From Anaerolineales bacterium UBA5069 (GTDB lineage Bacteria; Chloroflexota; Anaerolineae; Caldilineales; Caldilineaceae), in NCBI GenBank assembly GCA_002415895.1, contig DIAV01000373.1:1-5190 (forward strand): a stretch of DNA of 5,190 nt, given 5' to 3'. The position numbers were made by a program, and so were the translations under genes. The notes beneath the pieces are model-generated. The model was given only the letters and a program-made list of their open reading frames with translations. It did not search any database and was not told the origin of the DNA. Shown piece after piece: positions 1 through 5,190 of this stretch (positions are counted from its first letter, which is position 1; every line of letters starts with the position of its first letter).

Positions 1-481
1 TGTCTGTGCCATCAATTGCGAACGAGCCGGCATCCGTGCCCGAGAGCACGCAAGCAAACGGCGCTGCAGGCGCTTCCGCATCGGTGACAACGAAGTTGCC
101 CAGCGTTGCACCCGCCAACGCCTGTGCAAGCGTGAAGTCGAGCGGGCTGAAGGTGACAGCAGTCGGCGGCAGGTTGACGTCGGTAACCTGAATCGTCACG
201 TTCTGTTCGACGATGCCGCCGCGGCCGTCATCTGCCTTGACGCAGTAGAGGAAGCTGTTCGGCAGAGTCTCATAGTCGAAGACGAAGTCTGTAACTACCT
301 CGCCATTGACCACGTTGAACTTGCCGGCGTTAGTAAGATCACATGAAGCGCTTGCTGTTGCGCCTTCGCTGTAGGTCGGCGGCGTGTTGCCGTCCGAGTC
401 GGTCACACCAAGTGCGCCGACAACTGTCCCCACAGGCTGCATTTCCGCAACCGTGCTCGGGGTTAGTGTCATTGCGGACGG
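1..481 (-). other. Cadherin-like repeats, second one truncated by the window edge
   Basis: Repeat one (residues about 980-1085) shows VAEMQPVGTVVG, VTDSDG, FDYET, ADDGRGG and a closing DVNLPP, the calcium-ligand pattern of bacterial cadherin-like domains (Glu, DYE, DxG, DxNxPP). Repeat two starts at Thr1086 and continues to the edge with FVVTDAEA and a CVLSGTDAGSFAIDG segment that aligns with CDLTNAGKFNVVNG of repeat one. More repeats, and any cell-wall or sorting anchor, would lie beyond position 1. Calcium-dependent rigidification or adhesion is the usual role of such stalks; here it is inferred. Confidence 0.7.
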
Positions 482-3418
482 TGTTTCGTTGAAGTCCAGC
501 GTCACGGTGCCGGGCGTGCTGGTGCAGGCCACGTGGCTAATGCCATCGGCAGCGCCACACTGCAGGCGCGGGCCGAAGCTGACGACGGCAGGCAGGTCAG
601 CAGTGTGCGCGCAGGCCGTCGCGTCGAAGTGAAGCATTGCCACGGTGCTGGCGGGCAATGCGGCCAGAGGAGAACCATCAGAGGCGACGGCGATTCCGGC
701 TGTGCCCAAAGCAGCGTTATACGTCTCCTTGTATACGCTAAAGCCGCTCGGTGCGCCATCCACTGCACCCAAAGCCACACAGGGCGGGAAGTTGACGTCG
801 ATCCCGAGGCTGTAGACTGCGTTCGCTTCCGACAGCTTGACCGGCACGTCAAAGGTGAACGAACCGGCGGTGTTGAACTTCTCGGTGGAGCTATCGGTGT
901 AGATGTCGGCCGCGGGATAGGTGAAGTCCACGGGCCAGAGCATCTTGGCGACTGTGCCGCCTGTGGAGCCAACCTCGATCACAGCAGCGTTGGCTGCCGC
1001 CTCAGTGGCGAAGAGCCACCACTGCTTCTCACCGTTGGCTGCGCGGAAGTTCGTCTTCGACCAGTCGTATCCCGGCACCGAGACATCCAGCACTGGCAGG
1101 TAGGCCGAACCGCTATAGTTGAGTTCCACGAAGATAGGCAGCAACTCACCAAAGGTGTTCGTGCCCAGGAAGCGAACGCCATTGGTGCCCGCACCCGGGA
1201 AAGATATGCCCTTGGAGCTGATATTCATGCCGCCCCAAATATTGCCGGACGTTGTGACGTTCTCAAACACGGCGTTGGCAACGTCTGTAAGTGCTACGCC
1301 ATGGCCGCGTCTTGCGTTCGTTGCTTCAATGTTCTTGACGGAGAGGCTGTCCAGGCCGTTGAAGTCGAACTGCGTGCGCCGGAAATCGTTCACCTTAACG
1401 TCTTCGACCACTGCGCTCGATGTGTCGCCGGAAACCTTCAGGCCGTACGAGTCGCCGCTGGTCTCGGTTGCCAAGCCGTTCATCGTGAAGGACTTGAAGG
1501 TGAATGCGCCGCCGTTCGCATCAATACCGTATTTCGACGGTGTCACGGCATTGATGATCACGCCTGCGCGCGATTCGCCAATCAGCGAGAGGCTCTTGCC
1601 GGCAATCGTCAGGTTCTCGGCGTACGTGCCGTTCTTGACGAGGACAGTGTCGCCGGGTTGGGCGACGTCAATTGCGGCCTGGATCGTGCTTCCGATCCGG
1701 TAGACAGAGTCAAAATCCGAATATGCGAACAGACGCGGCTTGAAGGGTGACACGGATTCAAGGGTGATTACTGCCTTCTGGAACGTATTGCTGTTCCAGT
1801 AGGACTCCCAGGCGAAAGTACCTGTGTCAGTGCCGCGCAGGCGTATGTATTGATCGGCCGCCTGGAAAGTGTTTCCAGTAATGACGGCGCCGCCTACGGG
1901 ATCCACAAACCAGCCGACGGCCGGGACGGTGCCGTTGAAGCTAATCTGTGGCCAGTACTGGCCGGCATCAGACTCAAACGCATTATTCAGGATCTGCCGA
2001 TCACTTGCAGCGGTACAGGCGCCAGCCCCGCTTGAGATGTCAAGACTTGCGGCGAGCTTGAAGATGTTGCCGCTGATGGTGTATTTGTTGACATGGCATG
2101 TTGCGGGAGAACCTGCGACATAACGCCAGTCATTGATATAGACCGACCCGCCGCCCGGTACGTCAATCACCGAATCTGCAAGTGTAAAGTTCTCGCCGAT
2201 CACTTCGATCGTCTTGTTGTCACCTGGAGCATTCGGGCCTACACGAACGCCATCAATGACGACGTTGTCACCCTGAACAAAAATGCCACTGGTGCCAAAG
2301 CTGTTGGTTGCATTGGTAAGAATGAACGGCGCGCTTGCATTCGAGCCAAGAATCTCTGCGCCGGCCGCGTCGACACCCTGGAGTTTGACGCCATTCTTGT
2401 CAATGAAGAGACCGAACTGGTAAGGGCCGGAATTGTTGAAAAGGAGACGACCGGCAGCGGTTTCGCTGTATGTACCCGGATAGACGAAGACTGTACCGCC
2501 GGCCTGCACAGCGTCAATCGCCGCCTGAATGGTCTTCTTGGGCTGCGTGAGCGTGCCCGACCACAGGTCGTTGCCGGTCGCGGGGCTGACGTAGCAAGCG
2601 GTCGTGCAAGCCGGCTCCATCATCTCGATCTCTGCAGCAGGCACATAGCCGCCCTGGCAACCTGTAGCGTTCGTGAAGACGCCAAGAGTCACCGCACAGA
2701 ACTCCACAGGATCCGGATACTGCGAATAAACGAAGAATCCCAACGGGTCCACATCTGTACCGACCGTTGCTGCGGGAGAGAGGCCCACATTCAAGGAGTC
2801 GTAAGGCCCACCAACGCCAGTAGGCGAGTAGCCCCACGTTTGGGTATTGTAGCGAATGCTCCAGATGACCTCATCGGGCAGGACAATGCCTGGCGCGAAG
2901 TCAAACTTCACTGGGACGCTGTAGCCATTGTGGCACAGACCAGAAACCGAACTAAACCACTGACCGCCAGACCCGCACACGGGATCGGCGGACGGGCGGA
3001 ATGGAATCTGGAAAGTCTGCAACTGAGAGGCAAGCAGCGCACCCGCCTGCGGCGTGGCAGTGGAATGGTCTACTGCGTAGACCATGATTTCGAGTGGTTG
3101 TGCGAAGGCTGCCCCCGGTGTTGTTGTGCACGTGGCGGCAGTCCCATTTTCACAAGCCCAATTTACCATATTAACTGAAATTGATTTCAGATTGCGGCTT
3201 GTGCTCGGTGCAAACTGCACGTGATCCCCCAACTCTCTCAGGGAATACGCTTGGAATCCATAACTCACCTGGCTTGGCGGCACCGGATTCGGAATGCTGT
3301 CATAAACAGTCTGCGCCATGGCGGGCGCCGAGAACGCGCAGAGCGCCACAAACACCGCAACGAGCGCAGCGGACGCAAAGAGGAAGCGACGCAAGCCGGA
3401 AGACTCTACGTGCAACAT
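1..3418 (-). CDS. Large secreted modular protein: beta-helix, cohesin-like and cadherin-like domains (3' end outside window)
   Basis: Reading the minus strand from the ATG at 3418 gives 1139 codons with no stop; the C-terminus lies beyond the window. An in-frame TAG at 3451-3449 and a Shine-Dalgarno-like AAAAGGA 10 nt upstream fix the start. Residues 1-35 are a Sec signal peptide (Arg10-Arg11, a long hydrophobic stretch, AMA before Gln36). Residues 36-265 form a beta-rich domain with Cys89, Cys97, Cys148, Cys162 and an IPFRPSADPVC motif. Residues 275-570 and 572-770 are two right-handed beta-helix modules, each entered by TIQAAID followed by a (P/N)GTY motif. Residues 850-975 resemble a cohesin-type beta sandwich. 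Residues 980-1085 are a cadherin-like repeat (FDYE, ADDG, DVNLPP), and a second repeat begins at 1086. No catalytic residues can be assigned. A role in surface adhesion or carbohydrate interaction is inferred from architecture only; a polysaccharide lyase or an S-layer-type surface protein are alternatives. The frame is intact and coding is near certain. Confidence 0.93.
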   Translation of the reverse strand, partial: MLHVESSGLRRFLFASAALVAVFVALCAFSAPAMAQTVYDSIPNPVPPSQVSYGFQAYSLRELGDHVQFAPSTSRNLKSISVNMVNWACENGTAATCTTTPGAAFAQPLEIMVYAVDHSTATPQAGALLASQLQTFQIPFRPSADPVCGSGGQWFSSVSGLCHNGYSVPVKFDFAPGIVLPDEVIWSIRYNTQTWGYSPTGVGGPYDSLNVGLSPAATVGTDVDPLGFFVYSQYPDPVEFCAVTLGVFTNATGCQGGYVPAAEIEMMEPACTTACYVSPATGNDLWSGTLTQPKKTIQAAIDAVQAGGTVFVYPGTYSETAAGRLLFNNSGPYQFGLFIDKNGVKLQGVDAAGAEILGSNASAPFILTNATNSFGTSGIFVQGDNVVIDGVRVGPNAPGDNKTIEVIGENFTLADSVIDVPGGGSVYINDWRYVAGSPATCHVNKYTISGNIFKLAASLDISSGAGACTAASDRQILNNAFESDAGQYWPQISFNGTVPAVGWFVDPVGGAVITGNTFQAADQYIRLRGTDTGTFAWESYWNSNTFQKAVITLESVSPFKPRLFAYSDFDSVYRIGSTIQAAIDVAQPGDTVLVKNGTYAENLTIAGKSLSLIGESRAGVIINAVTPSKYGIDANGGAFTFKSFTMNGLATETSGDSYGLKVSGDTSSAVVEDVKVNDFRRTQFDFNGLDSLSVKNIEATNARRGHGVALTDVANAVFENVTTSGNIWGGMNISSKGISFPGAGTNGVRFLGTNTFGELLPIFVELNYSGSAYLPVLDVSVPGYDWSKTNFRAANGEKQWWLFATEAAANAAVIEVGSTGGTVAKMLWPVDFTYPAADIYTDSSTEKFNTAGSFTFDVPVKLSEANAVYSLGIDVNFPPCVALGAVDGAPSGFSVYKETYNAALGTAGIAVASDGSPLAALPASTVAMLHFDATACAHTADLPAVVSFGPRLQCGAADGISHVACTSTPGTVTLDFNETPSAMTLTPSTVAEMQPVGTVVGALGVTDSDGNTPPTYSEGATASASCDLTNAGKFNVVNGEVVTDFVFDYETLPNSFLYCVKADDGRGGIVEQNVTIQVTDVNLPPTAVTFSPLDFTLAQALAGATLGNFVVTDAEAPAAPFACVLSGTDAGSFAIDGTD
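494..871 (-). other. Cohesin-like beta-sandwich domain
   Basis: Residues about 850-975 open with an alternating strand (FTFDVPVKLSEA near 854-865), followed by YSLGIDVNF, then a late VAMLHFDA strand and VVSFGPRLQCG, ending with GTVTLDF just before the cadherin-like repeats. This order of strands resembles cohesin and related dockerin-partner or surface-anchoring sandwiches, where an early 'vpv' strand and a late 'latlrF' strand are typical. Similarity is judged by eye. No dockerin is visible in the window. It could equally be another immunoglobulin-like fold. Confidence 0.4.
1110..2596 (-). other. Two tandem right-handed beta-helix (pectin-lyase-like) modules
   Basis: Module one starts at Cys275 with a YVSPATGND motif, then TIQAAID at 296-302 and YPGTYSE at 313-319. 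Module two starts at Val572 with TIQAAID at 578-584 and KNGTYAE at 595-601. This is the usual N-terminal cap and first coil of DUF1565-type and pectinesterase-like parallel beta-helices. Later coils show short strands with the recurring pattern of Val or Ile followed by Asn, Gly or Asp, for example VVIDGV, TISGNIF and VITGNTF in module one, and FTFKSFTMNG and SVKNIEATN in module two. Such folds occur in polysaccharide lyases, hydrolases and passive adhesins. No lyase active site was recognised. Confidence 0.75.
2620..3313 (-). other. N-terminal cysteine-containing beta-rich domain
   Basis: Residues 36 to about 265 begin YDSIPNP and contain a QAYSLRELGDHVQFA segment, two close Cys pairs (89/97 and 148/162), IPFRPSADPVC at 138-148, a DEVIWSIRYN strand and YDSLNVGL at 206-213. 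From memory, similar motif strings start many secreted proteins of Actinomycetota and Chloroflexota, usually ahead of other surface modules; I cannot name a Pfam family. The alternating hydrophobic pattern suggests a beta sandwich, probably with disulfides because it is exported. Function unknown. Confidence 0.55.
3314..3418 (-). other. Sec signal peptide of the secreted modular protein
   Basis: The first 35 residues have a short polar start, Arg10-Arg11, then a hydrophobic core from Phe12 to Phe29 rich in Ala, Val, Leu and Phe. A small-residue SPase I site, Ala33-Met34-Ala35, precedes Gln36. The twin Arg followed by Phe-Leu faintly recalls a Tat motif, but the core is strongly hydrophobic and the surrounding consensus is missing, so general Sec export is preferred. 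There is no Cys just after the cleavage site, so it is not a lipoprotein. Confidence 0.85.
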
Positions 3419-3428
3419 AGGGGATATA

Positions 3429-3435
3429 TCCTTTT
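3429..3435 (-). promoter_or_regulatory. Ribosome binding site of the secreted-protein gene
   Basis: The minus strand reads AAAAGGA, leaving 10 nt to the ATG at 3418. It supports this start together with the in-frame TAG 11 codons upstream, which excludes any longer N-terminus. Confidence 0.6.
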
Positions 3436-3732
3436 CTGGTGAGTGGTTCTACAACCTGAATAGCAAACTTCACATGGTCCGGGACGACCGATGTGCTCGG
3501 GGGATGCCGAGACGCATCTTTGCGCTTGGGGTGCAATTGCAGGTGACTGGCTGGTGGTGCGCCTCCGTGGTTTCCTGGGGGGGAACCGTTGCAAAGGATC
3601 GCTGTACGACAGACGACGAACGGCGGGTGCGCTGCTCTATGTGATTGAAGGCTGCGTTGCGGCCACAAACGAGATGCAGCGTCGAACGCAGCGAAAGTAC
3701 AAAAGAAAGGGCAGCCATGAGGTGCACTCCCC

Positions 3733-3745
3733 CAGGGCCGCCCTG
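3733..3745. repeat. 13-bp palindrome CAGGGC-c-GCCCTG
   Basis: Two perfect 6-bp arms surround a single central base. With no loop it suits a protein-binding dyad better than an RNA hairpin. It lies about 315 bp upstream of the secreted-protein start and could be a chance G+C-rich palindrome. Confidence 0.35.
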
Positions 3746-3748
3746 CTT

Positions 3749-3774
3749 TGCGAGTATCGGGGGATCGACTCGCA
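3749..3774. repeat. Stem-loop with 7-bp arms TGCGAGT / ACTCGCA
   Basis: The arms at 3749-3755 and 3768-3774 are perfectly complementary. The 12-nt interior can add two CG pairs above a small AT bulge, leaving a six-base loop. No U-tract follows on either strand, so it is not a classic intrinsic terminator. It may be an operator or an element of a long leader of the minus-strand gene. Confidence 0.4.
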
Positions 3775-3800
3775 CAGTGACACTAACACGGGCCAATGAC

Positions 3801-3841
3801 GGGACATAGGGACATTTGTCCCTAAATTCTCGGGATGTCCC
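3801..3841. promoter_or_regulatory. Operator-like cluster of four GGGACA/TGTCCC half-sites
   Basis: GGGACA occurs at 3801-3806 and 3809-3814, and its complement TGTCCC at 3817-3822 and 3836-3841. The inner pair forms AGGGACA-TT-TGTCCCT (3808-3823), a 16-bp dyad with perfect 7-bp arms. The outer pair forms GGGACAT...ATGTCCC with perfect 7-bp arms. A dyad with a two-base centre fits a dimeric helix-turn-helix regulator; the CRP/FNR superfamily is one possibility, not established. It sits 197 bp before the transporter start and 383 bp before the secreted-protein start, so it could serve either or both. Confidence 0.55.
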
Positions 3842-3890
3842 AAAATTTGCAAAAACTGCAAAAACGCAAGGCATTTATAAGCGGTTTATA
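3842..3890. promoter_or_regulatory. A-tract and short direct-repeat region, possibly bent promoter DNA
   Basis: Next to the operator-like cluster are A-tracts at 3842-3845, 3851-3855 and 3860-3864, the last two inside a repeated GCAAAAAC (3849-3856 and 3858-3865). Then TTTATA occurs twice, at 3874-3879 and 3885-3890, spaced by one helical turn. This is the most A+T-rich part of the window. It could provide curvature or an upstream promoter element; the TTTATA boxes lack a good -35 partner on the plus strand. Confidence 0.35.
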
Positions 3891-3950
3891 CGGCAATGTG
3901 CGGCCAGGTGCGGCGCATGGCCCGCCAACCCCATGCAGCGCGCGGCCAAT

Positions 3951-3979
3951 TTGCGTTTGCGCCCTCCCTTCCCTATGAT
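3951..3979 (+). promoter_or_regulatory. Putative sigma-70-type promoter of the transporter gene
   Basis: TTGCGT at 3951-3956 and TATGAT at 3974-3979 are separated by exactly 17 bp. The -10 box matches the consensus at five of six positions; the -35 box keeps TTG only. Transcription would start near 3986, about 50 nt before the transporter ATG. The operator-like cluster would then lie about 150 bp upstream of the start, a distance more typical of activation or looping than of direct blocking. Confidence 0.42.
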
Positions 3980-3987
3980 CCTTCACC

Positions 3988-4032
3988 ATGCGCAACCATT
4001 CGCTTTCCTGCTTCAAGTTCGCAGTTCCATAA
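3988..4032 (+). CDS. Possible 14-codon leader ORF
   Basis: An ATG at 3988 opens a 14-residue frame (MRNHSLSCFKFAVP) that stops with TAA at 4030-4032, five bases before the transporter ATG. If the promoter at 3951-3979 is used, this ATG would lie almost at the transcript's 5' end, as in leaderless translation. It has no Shine-Dalgarno. The peptide shows no run of a regulatory amino acid, so classical attenuation is not suggested. It may be chance; the tight spacing to the next start is the only positive sign. Confidence 0.2.
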   Translation: MRNHSLSCFKFAVP

Positions 4033-4037
4033 ATCCC

Positions 4038-5190
4038 ATGAACAACCGTCGACTTTTCGCCGCCACCTACGGCCACCTCTCCATTGACCTCGTCAACGCC
4101 TCGGTGGCCATGATCCTCACCGCCTCGGCTGCGCGCTTTGATCTGAGCATTAGCCAGATTGGCTTTGGCGCGCTTGTCTACCAGTTGGCCGCCGCCATGA
4201 GCCAGCCCCTCTTCGGCAGCCTCACCGACAACCTACGCGGGCGCTGGGTGGGAGCCACCGGCCTGCTGTGGACGCTGCTGCTCTATACGCTGGCTTCCTT
4301 TATGCCCACCTACAGCCTCTTCATCGGCGTGCTGATGGTGGGCGGCCTGGGCAGCGGCGCCTTCCATGCCGCCGGGCTGCTGAATGCGTCCAGCTCGGGC
4401 GGCAAAAAGCCCACGCTCGCCACCTCCGTCTTCTTCGTGGGCGGGCAAGTCGGCTATGCCCTGGGGCCCATCATCGCGGGCGTTCTGCTCCTGCGCATGG
4501 GGCTCGGCGCCATGCCGTGGATTGCGCTCGCCATGCTGCCCGCCGTCTTCGTCATGTTCTTCTACATGAACGATCCGCTGCCCGCCCCGGCCCCGGCCGT
4601 GGCTCGGGGGAGCGCAGCGGCAGGTGCAGCGGGGCGGCGCGGGAAGGCGCACACGGCGGCGGCCTTCTCGGGGGCGGTGGCAATGACAGCGCTTTTTGCG
4701 CTCATCACCTTTCGTTCCGGCACCGCACAGAGTTTCTCGACACTTTTGCCAAAATACTATGATCTGCAGGGAATCTCGTCGGCCCAGTATGGCGTCATGC
4801 TGGGCGTCTTCGCCATGTCGGGCGCGGTGGGCACCTTTTTGGGCGGCTTCATGGGTGATCGCTACAACCGGCGCACGCTGCTTGCCCTCGTCATGTTCCT
4901 GAGCGCCCCCTTTGCCTGGATGATGCTGCACTCGAGCGGCTGGCTCTTTGTGGCCATGGCCATGGGCGCAGGCGTCTTCCTGAGCATCCCCCACAGCATT
5001 GTGCTGGTGATGGCGCAGGAGATGATGCCCAACCGGCGCGGACTGATGGGTGGCGTTACGCTGGGCTTCATCTTTGCCAGCGGCAGCACCGTGGCGTGGC
5101 TGGCCAGCCTTGCCGCCGACAGAGTGGGGCTGCCCGCGGTGCTCAGCGCGCTGGCGCTCATGCCGATTCTGGCCGGCCTGTGCGCGCTGC
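4038..5190 (+). CDS. MFS transporter resembling the fosmidomycin-resistance (Fsr) group, 3' end outside window
   Basis: The frame from ATG 4038 is open for 384 codons to the window edge; Fsr-type proteins are around 400 residues, so little is missing. An inner-membrane secondary transporter, probably proton-driven efflux, is expected from the family. Hydrophobic segments fit 12 helices: about 7-29, 41-62, 71-89, 93-114, 127-152 and 158-177, then an Ala/Pro-rich cytoplasmic linker (178-207) and six more. Visible motifs are GHLSIDLVN (12-20), motif A GSLTDNLRGRW (60-70), FHAAG (109-113, the Fsr 'FHP' region), VGGQVGYALGP (134-144), a second-half motif A GGFMGDRYNRR (269-279) and AQEMMPNRRGLMGG (326-339). 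The start is chosen because the first helix begins directly after it, although no Shine-Dalgarno precedes it. The name Fsr describes the family; the substrate here is unknown. The gene diverges from the secreted-protein gene. Confidence 0.9.
   Translation, partial: MNNRRLFAATYGHLSIDLVNASVAMILTASAARFDLSISQIGFGALVYQLAAAMSQPLFGSLTDNLRGRWVGATGLLWTLLLYTLASFMPTYSLFIGVLMVGGLGSGAFHAAGLLNASSSGGKKPTLATSVFFVGGQVGYALGPIIAGVLLLRMGLGAMPWIALAMLPAVFVMFFYMNDPLPAPAPAVARGSAAAGAAGRRGKAHTAAAFSGAVAMTALFALITFRSGTAQSFSTLLPKYYDLQGISSAQYGVMLGVFAMSGAVGTFLGGFMGDRYNRRTLLALVMFLSAPFAWMMLHSSGWLFVAMAMGAGVFLSIPHSIVLVMAQEMMPNRRGLMGGVTLGFIFASGSTVAWLASLAADRVGLPAVLSALALMPILAGLCAL

Larger units (their letters stand above)
3436..3800. 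other. Intergenic stretch without a supported gene
   Basis: This part of the divergent region contains several overlapping short open frames on both strands, but none shows a recognisable protein pattern, and the frames compete over the same bases. It is the likely 5' untranslated region and promoter zone of the secreted-protein gene, but no convincing -35/-10 pair was found on the minus strand. It holds a run of seven G at 3577-3583, an 8-bp inverted repeat (GCTGCGTT at 3651-3658 with AACGCAGC at 3685-3692), and the two palindromic elements listed separately. Confidence 0.5.

Noticed and set aside
417..430. A CCGACA-AC-TGTCCC sequence similar to the intergenic operator dyad
   Set aside because: Only one arm matches exactly, it is single and it lies deep inside the coding frame, so coincidence is the better explanation.
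533..1750. A 405-codon open frame on the plus strand
   Set aside because: It lies entirely antisense to the secreted-protein frame, which carries clear signal peptide and domain motifs. The plus-strand translation is rich in Arg, Cys and His without any recognisable fold, as expected of a shadow.
2093..3178. A 361-codon open frame on the plus strand
   Set aside because: Antisense to the N-terminal and first beta-helix modules of the secreted protein; its translation has no domain pattern and an Arg/Cys-rich composition.
3571..3588. GGTTTCC and GGAACC flanking a G-run, resembling a hairpin
   Set aside because: The arms pair imperfectly (one bulge) and the G-run loop is short; there is no U-tract for termination and no gene end nearby.
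3470..3718. An 82-codon minus-strand frame starting at an ATG (3718) preceded by a GGGGGAG stretch
   Set aside because: The purine-rich stretch and spacing look acceptable, but the translation shows no domain, overlaps several equally open frames and ends 51 bases before the secreted-protein ATG. Chance is more likely; a conserved homologue would change this.
3491..3799. A 102-codon plus-strand frame in the intergenic region
   Set aside because: No recognisable motif, no ribosome-binding site seen, and it overlaps competing frames and the palindromic elements.
4233..4994. A 253-codon open frame on the minus strand
   Set aside because: Antisense to the transporter; the translation is dominated by His, Gly, Gln and Arg, the mirror of hydrophobic membrane-helix codons.

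Overview
This window looks like bacterial chromosome from an organism with a moderately high G+C content. It carries two large protein genes pointing away from each other. Both run off the window. No RNA genes, CRISPR array, insertion sequence or recombinase is visible. The taxon cannot be fixed from sequence alone. The modular secreted protein and the style of the transporter would fit a Chloroflexota (Anaerolineae-like) or similar environmental bacterium, but that is a guess from memory of family members.

Positions 1-3418, minus strand: one uninterrupted reading frame of 1139 codons. It begins with a classical Sec signal peptide and is cut at its 3' end by the left edge of the window. The protein is a mosaic: signal peptide, a cysteine-containing N-terminal beta-rich domain, two successive right-handed beta-helix (pectin-lyase-like) modules with near-identical entry motifs, a cohesin-like beta sandwich, and at least two cadherin-like repeats with an unusual shared cysteine. 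It is best described as a large exported surface or extracellular adhesion or polysaccharide-interacting protein of unknown target. Several long open frames on the opposite strand across this gene are shadows.

Positions 3419-4037: a 619-bp divergent intergenic region. The half next to the secreted-protein gene holds only a ribosome-binding site and a few small inverted repeats. The other half is more structured. It has a cluster of four GGGACA/TGTCCC half-sites in nested inverted order (3801-3841), then phased A-tracts and short direct repeats (3842-3890), then a plausible sigma-70-type promoter (3951-3979) close to the transporter gene, with a possible 14-codon leader ORF in between.

Positions 4038-5190, plus strand: 384 codons of a major facilitator superfamily transporter resembling the fosmidomycin-resistance (Fsr) group. 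It is nearly complete and is cut by the right edge.

The two genes have no obvious metabolic link. They are joined only by a shared upstream region, whose symmetric operator-like cluster could control the transporter, the secreted protein, or both.
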